Of a DNA stretch of 60,405 nucleotides, positions 26,806 through 36,693 are shown piece after piece. A model generated the notes under the pieces. That model was given only the letters and a program-made list of their open reading frames with translations, searched no databases and had not been told where the DNA came from. The stretch lies in contig JAHEJC010000005.1 in NCBI GenBank assembly GCA_024639065.1, positions 1 to 60,405 on the forward strand, given 5' to 3'. The number at the start of each line of letters is the position of its first letter. Position 1 is the first letter of the stretch. The DNA is from Lewinellaceae bacterium (lineage in GTDB: Bacteria > Bacteroidota > Bacteroidia > Chitinophagales > Saprospiraceae). The position numbers and the translations under genes are program-made.

Positions 26806-26817
26806 GTAATGAGATGC

Positions 26818-26886
26818 GAGACCGCTCCACTATCAGAGACGAGACCGCTTCGCTGACAGATGTCAGACCGTTTCACTGACAGATAG
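26818..26886. repeat. Tandem repeat, three 23-bp units
   Basis: Units start at 26818, 26841 and 26864 with exactly 23-bp spacing. The consensus core is GAGACCGCTTCACTGACAGA followed by three variable bases. It lies 12 bp after the stop codon of the barrel protein gene and before the 94-bp inverted-repeat element. Confidence 0.7.
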
Positions 26887-26918
26887 GTGGGTGTGGGTGT
26901 GAAACCATGTGCCTAATT

Positions 26919-27012
26919 AGCGCTGACAGCGCTTCAAGTATCTAGAATCTAGGTTATCAGCAATTAATGAGACGAATAACTATTTAATTGATTAGACAGC
27001 GCTGTCAGCGCT
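26919..27012. repeat. 94-bp element with 15-bp terminal inverted repeats, copy A
   Basis: Ends AGCGCTGACAGCGCT (26919-26933) and AGCGCTGTCAGCGCT (26998-27012) are perfect reverse complements. A second copy of the same length is at 55435-55528. The interiors align with many substitutions (shared stretches include CAAT and AATGAGA). It could be a small non-autonomous mobile element, a REP-like palindrome or an RNA hairpin. The spacer 26806-27172 otherwise holds the 23-bp repeat and no gene. Confidence 0.7.
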
Positions 27013-27172
27013 CACACATATATGCGTTTTTACCCTAAGCACTTATTAGAAGACTGTCCGATTCGCTTATTCCTTATTAATCCTATCCACTTATCGCTCG
27101 GTCATGAGAAAAGTCCAAAATCAGTCAATAAGCCGATTATTTGTTACTTTCATTATTGAGATAAGACGAATT

Positions 27173-29260
27173 ATGCTTACTAATATAATTGAAAAGGCTT
27201 TTTTCATCCTGGGTTTATTTTCGTTCAGTGCATTAACAGCTGCAACCGAACCGTTGTCTGAAATCAGTGCATTAATGCAAGATGGTAAATCTGATGAGGC
27301 GTTACAAATGATTGAGAAAATCTGTGAAACCTCCCCCAATGAACTTACATGTGGTGAAGCGTTACTATTAATGTCTCAGATCCATTTTAGCAAAATGGAA
27401 ATGGATAAAGGATTAAGCCTTTATGACCAAGTCATCCAAATTGGTAAACATTTAAATAACAATTCTTTACTCGAACGCGCGTATGGTGGAAAGGGCGAAG
27501 TGCTGTTTATCCGCGGTGAATATGAAAAGAGCTTACCGGTGATCAGGGAATGCTTAATGGTTATTAGGGCAGATGATCAAAAAAGTTATTCCAATGCACT
27601 GACTCAAATAGGCAACTGCTATCGATTTTTAGGTGATTTAGATAGTTCTAAAATTTATATTGAGAGAGCCAGGCAAATTAAATTCGAAATAAATGATCAG
27701 AGGGGATTACCATTTGTATTGGTGTCTTTAGCCGCGGTCTCTACTCGCAAAGGCTATGTTGAAGAAGCGATTTCCTTAAATCTTGAAGCAATTAATATTT
27801 TAGAAAAACTCCAAGACTCTATTCAACTTGCGCAATTGTATTTCGCTACCGCTAATTTGTTTAATGGTCAAGGTGATTATATAAGAGCTTATGAGTATGC
27901 GGACCGTGCCTTAATCATCGCCACGGCATTAAATCTTAAGTCAACTAAAGCTAATGCCCTATTAAGCCGTGCCAGACCCAATGCAAAATTGGGTAATGAA
28001 AATCAAGCTTTACTTGATCTTAAATTGGCCCTATCGATCTATGAGCAGAGGAAAGTAGGACTATATATTGGTGATTGTCTGCATGAATTAGGTTGGATTT
28101 ATTTAAATCGGGCACAATATGATAGTGCTCGATATTATTTTGATCGAATGATAGATGTTGCTTACACTCGTAAAGACAAGGATCATCTTTTCTCAGCAAA
28201 TTTTAATTTAGGCCAATTGGCCTTGAAAGAAAACAAGCCTAATGATGCTCTTCAATATTTCCATGAAGCAAACAATCATTTCACTAAAGAAAACTTTAAA
28301 AGTCGTGCACAACTCGAGCAGGGATTATTCGAAGCATATAACCTAAAGGGAAATACTGCAGAGGCATTGGTCCATCTAAGCCGGCATACTCAATTTAAAG
28401 ACTCATCTTATTCATTGGAGAAAACTAAACTCTTTTATGACCTGGAAGCGAAATACAATCGTACGGTTCAAGAAAAAGAAATTACCGCATTGGCTGCGGA
28501 AAATCGACTCAGCAAAGTACAGCTTTCCAATTCTAGAAGGTGGCTTTATACCTTGTTGGCTGGAATTGTTGGCATTGGATTGTTACTCGCCCGAATATTT
28601 CAATCGAATCGAAAAATCAAAGAACAAAATCAGATCATCTCCAATGCCTTGGAAGAAAAAGATACCTTACTAAAAGAAATTCATCACCGGGTAAAAAACA
28701 ATCTTCAATTCATCTCTTCCCTCCTTAGTCTCCAATCCGATCATATTGAAAACGATCAGGCATTAGAAGCACTTAAAGAAGGACAAGACCGAGTCCAATC
28801 GATGGCCTTGATTCATCAGAATCTCTACCAGGATGATAATCTTACCGGGATAGACATCAGGGCTTATTTTGAAAAACTAACCCAAAATCTATTTGACTCT
28901 TACAACATTTCACCCGAAAAGATCAAATTGAAAATGGACATCCAACCCTTAAACCTGGATGTTGATACGGTAGTACCATTGGGTCTAATTATTAATGAGC
29001 TCGTAAGCAATGCTTTAAAGCACGCATTTAAAGGTCGAAATGAAGGTATTATTTCTGTAGAGATTAAGGAAAATGGAACTGAATTGTCTTTGGCAGTCCG
29101 CGATGATGGAATTGGATTGGAGAACGGACAGCTTGACACTTCATTTGGTTATCGCTTAATCAATGCGTTTAAAACTCAATTGAATGCTGAGCTTGAAGTA
29201 AATGGACATCAGGGAACACACATTAGAATGACTATTAAAGAATACCAAAAGTCTGCATAA
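27173..29260 (+). CDS. TPR sensor histidine kinase of the HisKA_2 type
   Basis: 695 residues from ATG 27173, which gives a signal peptide (KAFFILGLFSFSALTAA); the ATG at 27104 adds 23 residues before it. Seven or so tetratricopeptide repeats fill a periplasmic region to about residue 440, followed by a coiled coil and one membrane helix (WLYTLLAGIVGIGLLLA). The kinase part has the HisKA_2 box EIHHRVKNNLQFISSLLSL with the phospho-acceptor His, then HATPase motifs NELVSNALKHAF and DDGIGL. No response regulator gene is adjacent, so it is an orphan kinase. The input signal is unknown. Confidence 0.85.
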   Translation: MLTNIIEKAFFILGLFSFSALTAATEPLSEISALMQDGKSDEALQMIEKICETSPNELTCGEALLLMSQIHFSKMEMDKGLSLYDQVIQIGKHLNNNSLLERAYGGKGEVLFIRGEYEKSLPVIRECLMVIRADDQKSYSNALTQIGNCYRFLGDLDSSKIYIERARQIKFEINDQRGLPFVLVSLAAVSTRKGYVEEAISLNLEAINILEKLQDSIQLAQLYFATANLFNGQGDYIRAYEYADRALIIATALNLKSTKANALLSRARPNAKLGNENQALLDLKLALSIYEQRKVGLYIGDCLHELGWIYLNRAQYDSARYYFDRMIDVAYTRKDKDHLFSANFNLGQLALKENKPNDALQYFHEANNHFTKENFKSRAQLEQGLFEAYNLKGNTAEALVHLSRHTQFKDSSYSLEKTKLFYDLEAKYNRTVQEKEITALAAENRLSKVQLSNSRRWLYTLLAGIVGIGLLLARIFQSNRKIKEQNQIISNALEEKDTLLKEIHHRVKNNLQFISSLLSLQSDHIENDQALEALKEGQDRVQSMALIHQNLYQDDNLTGIDIRAYFEKLTQNLFDSYNISPEKIKLKMDIQPLNLDVDTVVPLGLIINELVSNALKHAFKGRNEGIISVEIKENGTELSLAVRDDGIGLENGQLDTSFGYRLINAFKTQLNAELEVNGHQGTHIRMTIKEYQKSA

Positions 29261-29453
29261 ATTTAATACCCGTAACACTCGATGTTAGGCATAAAGCTGC
29301 TGCTTTTTTATATTTCATCTTCATTAATTGAAAATAAAATCTGCCCTTCTGACCCTTTTTGCTGACCATCTGACCTCACAATAAGTCATCTTGTCACAAA
29401 AAAAGGCCTGGTATCAATTTTGACTACTTATCAGTCTAAATAAAAAAGTAATC

Positions 29454-31313
29454 ATGCAAAAAGGACAAATAGAAGTACAAACGCAGAATATCTTTCCGAT
29501 CATCAAGAAGTTTCTTTACTCGGATCACGAAATTTTCTTGAGAGAATTAATATCCAATGCGGTTGATGCAACCACTAAATTGCAAGTATTAGCCTCTAAA
29601 GGAGTCTATTCAAAAGAGCTTGGTGATCTGACCATCCAAATCAGCGTGGATAAAAAAAATAAAACGTTGACCATTGCCGACCACGGAATTGGCATGACGG
29701 AGCAAGAGATAAAAAAATATTTAAACCAAGTTGCGTTTTCCAGTGCACAGGATTTCATCAAAAAATACAATGATGAATCTATTATTGGTCATTTTGGTTT
29801 AGGTTTTTACTCATCCTTCATGGTGGCCGAGCGAGTCGAAGTAAAAACAAAATCTTATAAGAAAAGTAAAGGGGTCACCTGGCAGTGTGATGGTGAGCCG
29901 GAATATATCATTGATGAAAATGACAAAAAAGATCGAGGAACCGAAGTTATCTTGCACATCGATGATGATAACAAAGAGTTTTTAGAGGATGCCCGTATTG
30001 AAGCCTTGCTGAATAAATATTGTCGATTTCTTCCTGTACAAATTCAATTTGGTACCAAGACTGAAACCCGTTATGAAGGAGAAGGAGACGATCGCAAAGA
30101 AATCAAAGAGGAAGTTGATAACCTGATCAATAATACCGCTCCGCTTTGGAAAAAGAAGCCCAACAAAATTACCGAAGAACAATACAAAGACTTTTATAGA
30201 GAATTGTATCCAATGAGCATGGAGCCCATGTTTTGGATTCATCTCAATATTGACTTTCCATTTAACCTAACTGGAATCTTATATTTCCCAAAGTTGAACA
30301 ATCAATTTGAAGTACAAAAGAATAAAATTCAATTGTATTCTAATCAGGTCTATGTAACCGATGAAGTAAAAGAAATCGTACCAGAGTTTTTAACTTTATT
30401 ACATGGGGTAATCGATAGTCCGGATATCCCCTTGAATGTATCCAGATCCTATCTTCAAAGTGATCATAATGTGAAAAAGATCACTGGCTACATTACTAAA
30501 AAAGTCGCAGAAAAACTGAATTCCCTCTTCAAAAAAGACCGACCAAGCTATGAAAGCAAATGGTCCGATGTAGGCATATTTGTAAAATACGGTATGATTT
30601 CCGAAGAGAAGTTTTATGACAAGGCACTAAAATTTGTCCTCCTTGAAAATGTAGAAAATGAATTTTTTACGATTGAAGAATACAAAGAGAAGATCAAAGG
30701 ATTACAGACCGACAAACATGATAAATTGGTCGTTCTGTATACCAACGATGTAAATATCCATGACAGTTATCTCAAAGAGGCTAAGTCCAAAGGATATGAT
30801 GTATTGGTAATGAATCATGTACTGGACAATCACTTCATGCAGCATTTAGAACAAAAAGATGGGAATGTGGTTTTTGTTCGCATCGACTCCGATACCATTG
30901 ACAACCTGGTCCAGAAAGATGAAAAAACCGAATCAGTCCTGAGTGAAAAGCAGCAAGAAAAGATCAAAAGTATATTTGAAGATTCGCTGGAAGATGCTAA
31001 GTCTAAATTGCAATTAAAAGCACTTTCACCGGATTCACATCCAGTCCTAATTACTCGACCTGAATTCTTACGCAGGATGCAGGAGATGCAAAATCTTCAA
31101 GGTATGGGAGGTAGTGGCATGGACGATTTTTACAATATTATTGTCAACACCAATCATCCCCTGGTTGCTGAAAAGCTTTTAAATATGAAAAGTGCTGAAA
31201 AGAAGGGCAACTTTGCCAAATATCTCTTCAATTTGGCCAGGTTGAATCAGAATCTTTTACAAGGAGAAGAATTAACCGATTTTATTTCCAAAAGTCTTGA
31301 GTTTATAAAGTAG
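29454..31313 (+). CDS. htpG: Chaperone protein HtpG (Hsp90)
   Basis: 619 residues, normal for bacterial Hsp90. The N-terminal ATPase has LRELISNAVDATTKL, ADHGIGMT and GHFGLGFYSSFMV (lid and GxxGxG); the middle domain has SRSYLQSDHNVKKI, with the conserved Arg; the C-terminal dimerisation domain follows. The N-terminus MQKGQIEVQTQNIFPIIK is typical of Bacteroidota. An intrinsic terminator lies 26 bp downstream, consistent with a single-gene transcript. Confidence 0.97.
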   Translation: MQKGQIEVQTQNIFPIIKKFLYSDHEIFLRELISNAVDATTKLQVLASKGVYSKELGDLTIQISVDKKNKTLTIADHGIGMTEQEIKKYLNQVAFSSAQDFIKKYNDESIIGHFGLGFYSSFMVAERVEVKTKSYKKSKGVTWQCDGEPEYIIDENDKKDRGTEVILHIDDDNKEFLEDARIEALLNKYCRFLPVQIQFGTKTETRYEGEGDDRKEIKEEVDNLINNTAPLWKKKPNKITEEQYKDFYRELYPMSMEPMFWIHLNIDFPFNLTGILYFPKLNNQFEVQKNKIQLYSNQVYVTDEVKEIVPEFLTLLHGVIDSPDIPLNVSRSYLQSDHNVKKITGYITKKVAEKLNSLFKKDRPSYESKWSDVGIFVKYGMISEEKFYDKALKFVLLENVENEFFTIEEYKEKIKGLQTDKHDKLVVLYTNDVNIHDSYLKEAKSKGYDVLVMNHVLDNHFMQHLEQKDGNVVFVRIDSDTIDNLVQKDEKTESVLSEKQQEKIKSIFEDSLEDAKSKLQLKALSPDSHPVLITRPEFLRRMQEMQNLQGMGGSGMDDFYNIIVNTNHPLVAEKLLNMKSAEKKGNFAKYLFNLARLNQNLLQGEELTDFISKSLEFIK

Positions 31314-31338
31314 TAAAACATAAAAATCCATTTCTTTC

Positions 31339-31371
31339 AGCCAGTCGATATAAAAATTGACTGGCTTTTTT
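31339..31371 (+). terminator. Intrinsic terminator after htpG
   Basis: A perfect 8-bp stem, AGCCAGTC with GACTGGCT, around a 12-base AT-rich loop, ending in six T (31366-31371). It is placed just after the htpG stop codon. The rest of the spacer to 31657 (about 285 bp) shows only a doubtful 54-codon frame. Confidence 0.85.
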
Positions 31372-31657
31372 ACAAATCGCTTTTAATAAAAGATGCAATT
31401 TCAAGCTGTAGATTTTGTCATTGTTGTCACAATTTTTTGCAAGGTAGTAATTCCGTGAACAAGAATTATACTATTAAGTTTTATCAGGGAAGACCTCCAA
31501 AACAATAAAGTTTTACGTTAAAATGATCCCATTCGATACGAATATACCGCTGGTGGAAAGGCATCAATTTATAAGTTGCCCAAGAAAAAAAGCGGTTACT
31601 TTGAAGTGCAAAAGTTCTATCCGGATATTGAGAGGTGAAAATAAAATTATGATTTCT

Positions 31658-32749
31658 TCAATTGATAATCTGTCCAAATTCAAGTGAAGTCATGATATGT
31701 TCAAGTTGCTGAACCATGTTTCTTTTTTTCTTTCCTGGTGCATACACAAATCCATGCATGAGCAACAATTCACTTTTGGTTGGGTGTTTTACTAAGTATG
31801 AAATAAAAGGTCCCCCCATGTAGTCATAGGTGAGCTCCCAAATACCCCTAGCCTCAACCGTATAGGCATTGTCTAGGGTTTTAAAATATAAATACACCGG
31901 TAAGTCTTCATCATTCACTACCAGATGAGATCCAGGGGTGTTGGAAGTCACCAGTTCTTTGCCTACTTGATTCATCAGTTTTATGATCCCTTCTTTCGTG
32001 AGTTGATTTTCGCTTGTGTATTTAATCTTACGGCAAATGATATTACTAATGGTAACACCTTCATCTTTTCTTAACCACAACGTATTTTCATCATCCATCG
32101 CTTTAACATAATCTGCCGGCACTTTGAAATGTACTCCAAATTTTTGATTCATTACTCGCTGTAAATGTTCACTTTCTCCATTCAGGTATGCATATGCATT
32201 GATCTGAATATTATCAAATTGATTAATTCTTTTGGCAATAGGAAAAAAGCTTTTGTTGATATTCTCAGCAAGTTGAGTGGGACCATTGCCGAATAAGTAA
32301 ATGATCAGCTGCCCTTGCGCCCATTTATCTCTTCCCGTCATCGAAGTTTGTTCAGGATTCTGTTTTACTTTATCAAGCAAGTCGGCCCCTAGATCATTCA
32401 GGACTTCTTGTGTCGTTGCCGATTCCAAGTCATTAAGATCAGCTAAGTATAAATAGGTTCTTAATTCTTTCCTCAATGGACGAGAAGTCACTTGATCCTG
32501 CGAATAGTACTTTATATCAAAAATGGGTTCTGGGGCTGGGAGTAACGGATAAGCTGATTCAAATCTAAATTTGAAAGTGTCTCCTGTGGGGCTATTCCAC
32601 AAATCTTCATCACATATAACCACCAATTGATTGATGCTTCCGATCGCTGTGGGTACTCTTTGAAGGCTCTCGATCATTGAACTCCCACATTGAGTAAGGA
32701 TCAATAAACTGGTAACTACACCTACAATATATGATATCTTGTACTTCAT
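31658..32749 (-). CDS. DUF4837 family lipoprotein
   Basis: 363 residues from ATG 32749 (the ORF can extend four codons upstream). The N-terminus (ISYIVGVVTSLLILTQC) is a lipoprotein signal, with Gln before the Cys, which is unusual for the lipobox. The family pattern is present: SINQLVVICDEDLWNSPTG, PEPIFDIKY, QLIIYLFG, LWLRKDEG, GIWELTYDYMGGPFISY and FVYAPGKKKR. DUF4837 proteins are restricted to Bacteroidota and have no known function; an envelope location is expected. The gene follows the MoxR ATPase gene by about 60 bp and may be cotranscribed. Confidence 0.85.
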   Translation of the reverse strand: MKYKISYIVGVVTSLLILTQCGSSMIESLQRVPTAIGSINQLVVICDEDLWNSPTGDTFKFRFESAYPLLPAPEPIFDIKYYSQDQVTSRPLRKELRTYLYLADLNDLESATTQEVLNDLGADLLDKVKQNPEQTSMTGRDKWAQGQLIIYLFGNGPTQLAENINKSFFPIAKRINQFDNIQINAYAYLNGESEHLQRVMNQKFGVHFKVPADYVKAMDDENTLWLRKDEGVTISNIICRKIKYTSENQLTKEGIIKLMNQVGKELVTSNTPGSHLVVNDEDLPVYLYFKTLDNAYTVEARGIWELTYDYMGGPFISYLVKHPTKSELLLMHGFVYAPGKKKRNMVQQLEHIMTSLEFGQIIN

Positions 32750-32813
32750 TTTACAAACCACTAAATCACCTTATAGATGATTGTCAAGGGAAATTTGGTG
32801 TGATCTCGATGCC

Positions 32814-33779
32814 TCAGAAAAGGTTTTCAATGATAGTTGCCTCAGATACACCTTCCGCTTCAGCTTTATAATTTCTCACGATCCGGTGCCTTAGAACATA
32901 ATTGGCAATCGCTTTTACATCATCGATATCCGGAGAATATTTCCCGTGGATCGCCGCATTGCATTTGGCTCCTAATACCAAGTATTGAGAAGCTCTGGGT
33001 CCAGCTCCCCAGGAGATATATTCATTGACTTCTTTAGTGGCTCTTTCGGTATTAGGTCTGGTTTTAGTAGCCAGATTTACTGCATATTCAAGCACATTGT
33101 CAGCAATTGGTATTTTTCGAATGAGCCTTTGGAAGAATAGAATCTCTTCTCCAGTCACAATATTCTTTAATTGACTTTCCTGAATGGTGGTAGTATTTTT
33201 TACTACCTCGATTTCTTCATCATAAGAAGGATAGTCTAATTCTATATTAAACATAAACCGGTCCAACTGAGCTTCAGGCAATGGATAGGTCCCTTCTTGT
33301 TCAATGGGGTTCTGAGTGGCCAGTACAAAAAACGGATTGGGTAACTTATGCCTGATCGCCGATACAGTTACTACTTTTTCTTGCATAGCCTCCAACAAAG
33401 CGGCTTGAGTTTTCGGAGGTGTTCTGTTGATCTCATCAGCTAGGACAATATTGGCAAACAAAGGTCCTTTATTAAATTTGAATGATCTGCTCTCATCTAA
33501 TATTTCGGAGCCCGTGATATCTGAAGGCATTAGGTCCGGTGTAAACTGAATGCGTTTAAATTCAAGATCCAATACGTCGGCAATCGTGTGCACTAGCAAC
33601 GTCTTGGCCAATCCCGGTACACCTACTAATAAGCTGTGGCCATTTGAAAATAAAGAAATCAATACCGCTTTAACAACTTCATCTTGGCCAATAATCACTT
33701 TACCAATTTCATTTCTTAGCGCAGTATAGTATGATGCTAATTGGTCTACTGCTTGAACATCTGTTCTTGTCTCTGTCAT
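32814..33779 (-). CDS. MoxR family AAA+ ATPase
   Basis: 321 residues. Walker A is GVPGLAKT, Walker B is IVLADEINRTPPKTQAALLEAM, sensor 1 is FVLATQNPIEQEGTYPLPEAQLDRF, and the sensor 2 region has GPRASQYLVLGAKC. MoxR proteins are chaperone-like and usually sit beside DUF58 and von Willebrand-domain genes; none of those is adjacent here. A -7 box lies 18 bp upstream of the start codon. Confidence 0.92.
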   Translation of the reverse strand: MTETRTDVQAVDQLASYYTALRNEIGKVIIGQDEVVKAVLISLFSNGHSLLVGVPGLAKTLLVHTIADVLDLEFKRIQFTPDLMPSDITGSEILDESRSFKFNKGPLFANIVLADEINRTPPKTQAALLEAMQEKVVTVSAIRHKLPNPFFVLATQNPIEQEGTYPLPEAQLDRFMFNIELDYPSYDEEIEVVKNTTTIQESQLKNIVTGEEILFFQRLIRKIPIADNVLEYAVNLATKTRPNTERATKEVNEYISWGAGPRASQYLVLGAKCNAAIHGKYSPDIDDVKAIANYVLRHRIVRNYKAEAEGVSEATIIENLF

Positions 33780-33796
33780 TTTATATAATTGAAGGG

Positions 33797-33804
33797 CAAA
33801 AATA
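33797..33804 (-). promoter_or_regulatory. -7 box TATTTTTG upstream of moxR
   Basis: Exact TAnnTTTG match on the minus strand 18 bp before the ATG at 33779. The leader would be about 10 nt. No -33 TTTG was found at the usual spacing. Confidence 0.35.
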
Positions 33805-33846
33805 GGAAATTAACGCATTTGAAACGTGTAAAGACTTCACAATGTT

Positions 33847-34545
33847 TTACATGACATCAGGACAATTCCAGATCGAATCCTGAATAGTTGATTTTATGGA
33901 TGGCATAGAATAGTGCCACCATTCCGTGCGGATCCCTTTCAATCCGACTAATTCCATGGTTTCATATAAGATTTTTCTACGCGATAACACCATGGAGTCC
34001 AGTTCCATAAAATCGCGATGTGCCTCCGGACCAAAGTAATCAAAGGGCGTTCCCATATCCAAAAAATGCCCTTGAAGAGAGGCTAAAGTGATATCAACTG
34101 CTAATCCCCTATTGTGCATAGATCCCTTAGAGGGAGGTGTTACATACAATGGATTGGGTGTATTTTGCCATAAAACTCGTTGAACTTCTAGTGGCCTATA
34201 ACAATCAAACAAAGTAAGAGAGAGTCCCTGCTCCTGCAGAATTGCTGCCGCTTGTAAAATGGCCTTTGCAACTTCAGGACGTAAAAAACACCTCGCACAA
34301 GGATATAAAATTTTTTTGGTAAAATTGGAATTCGTGGCATATCGTAAATCAAGGGATATATTGGAACTCCTGGTTATTTCTACCCATTGGGCTGTATCAT
34401 AATCCAACTGGAGAACGTCTGGAACTTTAAGACTTGCCGAATCAATAATACACTTCTCTTCTATGTATTTTCCTGATCTATGGTTATCTGATTGATTACA
34501 TCCAGTAATCAGAAAGATAACTCCTAATAATTGGACTTTTTTCAT
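33847..34545 (-). CDS. D-alanyl-D-alanine dipeptidase (VanX/DdpX-like, M15D), lipoprotein
   Basis: 232 residues. The N-terminus MKKVQLLGVIFLITGC is a lipoprotein signal (lipobox ITGC). The VanX-type zinc peptidase follows: NISLDLRYATNSNFTKK, the active-site Arg in DCYRPLEVQ, zinc ligands in SMHNRGLAVDITL (His and Asp) and EWWHYS (Glu and His). It cleaves D-Ala-D-Ala in the periplasm. Without vanH or vanA neighbours, peptidoglycan recycling is more likely than vancomycin resistance. Its ATG overlaps the ligA stop in an ATGA, so translation is probably coupled. Confidence 0.9.
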   Translation of the reverse strand: MKKVQLLGVIFLITGCNQSDNHRSGKYIEEKCIIDSASLKVPDVLQLDYDTAQWVEITRSSNISLDLRYATNSNFTKKILYPCARCFLRPEVAKAILQAAAILQEQGLSLTLFDCYRPLEVQRVLWQNTPNPLYVTPPSKGSMHNRGLAVDITLASLQGHFLDMGTPFDYFGPEAHRDFMELDSMVLSRRKILYETMELVGLKGIRTEWWHYSMPSIKSTIQDSIWNCPDVM

Positions 34546-36665
34546 TTTCCGATTTCCGTCAGAAATTCTTGCTCGGTGAGCACCTTCACCGTGCCTAATG
34601 CCTCGGCTTTCTTGAGTTTTGAACCAGGATTTTCTCCAACCACTAATACATCCAGTTTTGATGATACCGCGCTTATATTTCTTGCTCCTGCTTCCTCAGC
34701 AAGCCGCTGAGCTTCTTTTCGACCCATGGTCTGCAGGCTTCCCGTAAAAAGAATCGATTTATTCACAAAAGGAGCATCTGCTTGAATCACTTTAGGCCGG
34801 TCGGATTCTAACTGATGCATATTTACACCCAAGTCTTCCATTTCGACTAATAATTGGATATTCGACTGGTCACTAAAATATTCTATTATATTTTCTGCCA
34901 CAACCGGGCCGACATCTTTAATTGTCGTAAAACGATCCAGATCCCAATCCTTTAAATCCAGCACATGTTCGATTTCAGTGGCTAATATGGTAGCCACTCG
35001 TTTGCCCAGATGATGAATACTGAGACTATATAGCAATCTTCTGATTGGATTTTGCTTAGCTTTAGCTATAGCCGCTTCCAAATTATCAGCTGATTTTTGG
35101 CCAAACCCTTCCAATTGTGCTATCTGATCATAATTTAGTCGGTAAATATCGGCCATATTCTTTACCCACCCCAATTCGTAAAAACGTTCCAAATAGGCTT
35201 TTCCAAACCCATCAATATTCATTGCATCTTTAGACACATGATGAATGAGTCTCTGCAAGACCTGAGCATCACATTGGTAATTGGGACAACGCCATGCAGC
35301 TTCACCTCCTTTGCGAATTAAAAGTGTCGCACATACCGGACACGTAGCAGGAAATTGAATTTCAGATTCACCTCCATTGCGCAAATCCGGCAATGATTTT
35401 ACTATATATGGGATCACATCTCCAGCCCGCTCGATCAATACTTTGTCTCCTAATCGAATATCCTTACCGGTAATGAAATCCTGGTTGTGCAATGAAATAG
35501 AAGAAACGGTCACACCCGCTAGTTGTACTGGTTCCACTTTGGCTACTGGGGTAATCGATCCTATTTTACCCACCTGATATTCAACATCTATTAAGGTAGT
35601 CGTTGCTTGTTTAGCTTTAAACTTGAAAGCAATAGCCCAGCGTGGATGGTGGCTAGTAGAACCACTCTTCTCCTGTAATTCCAGGCTATCTACTTTGACC
35701 ACCATTCCATCAATTTCATAGGGATAAGATTCTCTTTGTTCTTGCCAGTAATTACAAAACTCAATAACTTGTTGTATGTTTTCGCACCGTTTGCGCTGCT
35801 CATTTGGCACTTTAAATCCCAAAGCACCGATCATATCTATAATATCAAAATGTGAATCTTTATTATGTCGATAACGAGAGCCATCGAACGTTTCAGCATA
35901 ACTGAGGTGATATATAAAGGCTTCTATGGAACGACTGGCCGTATCTTGAGGGTCCTTAGTCCTTAATCCTCCGGTCGCCGTGTTGCGTGGATTGGCAAAT
36001 AATGATAATCCTTTGGCTAAACGCTGCTCATTAATCTTGCTAAAAAAATCTTTGCGGATCAAAGCTTCACCTCTCAATTCAACCTTTTTAATGCCATATT
36101 TAGAAAATTTAGCTCGTAAAGGAATCGTCTGTAGTGTTTTAATGTTAGGTGTAATTTCATCACCCTGAACCCCATTACCTCTGGTAGCAGCTCGAATTAA
36201 GACATCATCTTCATAGACCAAGGCGATACTACCACCATCAAATTTTGGTTCTACCGCATAAACTATAGGGGATGCATCATCCATCTTATTTAATCTTCGA
36301 ATCTGTCCATCAAAGTCGATTAAATCATCCGCATTATAGGAATTGCCTAGTGATAACATAGGCGCCAAGTGCGCCACCGGTGAAAACTGATTGGTCAAAT
36401 CACTAGATATCCTGTGAGTAGGAGAATCAGGCGATATTAGTGAGGGATATTGATTCTCAATGCTTTCTAATTTCTTAAACAGCTGATCATATTCGTAATC
36501 GCTGATGATCGGATCATTCAGGATGTAATATCTCCACTCATGATATTGTATAACCTCTCGCAAATCAAAGGCCAGCTCTTCAGGAGCCATGGTTTCACTA
36601 GACATATTTAAAATTTCTTTTGAAAGTTCAAATAGCCTTCTTTGTTCAATATCTGAATAGGTCAT
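34542..36665 (-). CDS. ligA: NAD-dependent DNA ligase LigA
   Basis: 707 residues with all domains. The Ia helix includes YYILNDPIISDYEYD; the adenylation site has Lys141 in EPKFDGGS, where the common form is KxDGxA/S; GVQGDEITPN and ANPRNTATGGLR follow. After the OB fold comes a Cys4 zinc finger (CPVC, then CPNYQC), helix-hairpin-helix repeats and a C-terminal BRCT domain (SILFTGSLQTMGRKEA). It seals nicks in replication and repair. It is the first gene of a pair with the VanX-like lipoprotein. Confidence 0.96.
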   Translation of the reverse strand: MTYSDIEQRRLFELSKEILNMSSETMAPEELAFDLREVIQYHEWRYYILNDPIISDYEYDQLFKKLESIENQYPSLISPDSPTHRISSDLTNQFSPVAHLAPMLSLGNSYNADDLIDFDGQIRRLNKMDDASPIVYAVEPKFDGGSIALVYEDDVLIRAATRGNGVQGDEITPNIKTLQTIPLRAKFSKYGIKKVELRGEALIRKDFFSKINEQRLAKGLSLFANPRNTATGGLRTKDPQDTASRSIEAFIYHLSYAETFDGSRYRHNKDSHFDIIDMIGALGFKVPNEQRKRCENIQQVIEFCNYWQEQRESYPYEIDGMVVKVDSLELQEKSGSTSHHPRWAIAFKFKAKQATTTLIDVEYQVGKIGSITPVAKVEPVQLAGVTVSSISLHNQDFITGKDIRLGDKVLIERAGDVIPYIVKSLPDLRNGGESEIQFPATCPVCATLLIRKGGEAAWRCPNYQCDAQVLQRLIHHVSKDAMNIDGFGKAYLERFYELGWVKNMADIYRLNYDQIAQLEGFGQKSADNLEAAIAKAKQNPIRRLLYSLSIHHLGKRVATILATEIEHVLDLKDWDLDRFTTIKDVGPVVAENIIEYFSDQSNIQLLVEMEDLGVNMHQLESDRPKVIQADAPFVNKSILFTGSLQTMGRKEAQRLAEEAGARNISAVSSKLDVLVVGENPGSKLKKAEALGTVKVLTEQEFLTEIGK

Positions 36666-36693
36666 AAGCTGTTAAATGAAGTCTAACTTAAAG

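Noticed and set aside
26818-26886. CRISPR array from the 23-bp repeats
   Set aside because: The units are contiguous without spacers of unique sequence and no cas gene is nearby.
31523-31687. 54-codon open frame between htpG and the DUF4837 gene
   Set aside because: No ribosome-binding site, no recognisable domain, and its end overlaps the opposite-strand DUF4837 gene; likely chance.
33847-34545. Vancomycin resistance vanX
   Set aside because: No vanH, vanA or vanRS neighbours; lipoprotein anchor and ligA context point to a cell-wall dipeptidase.
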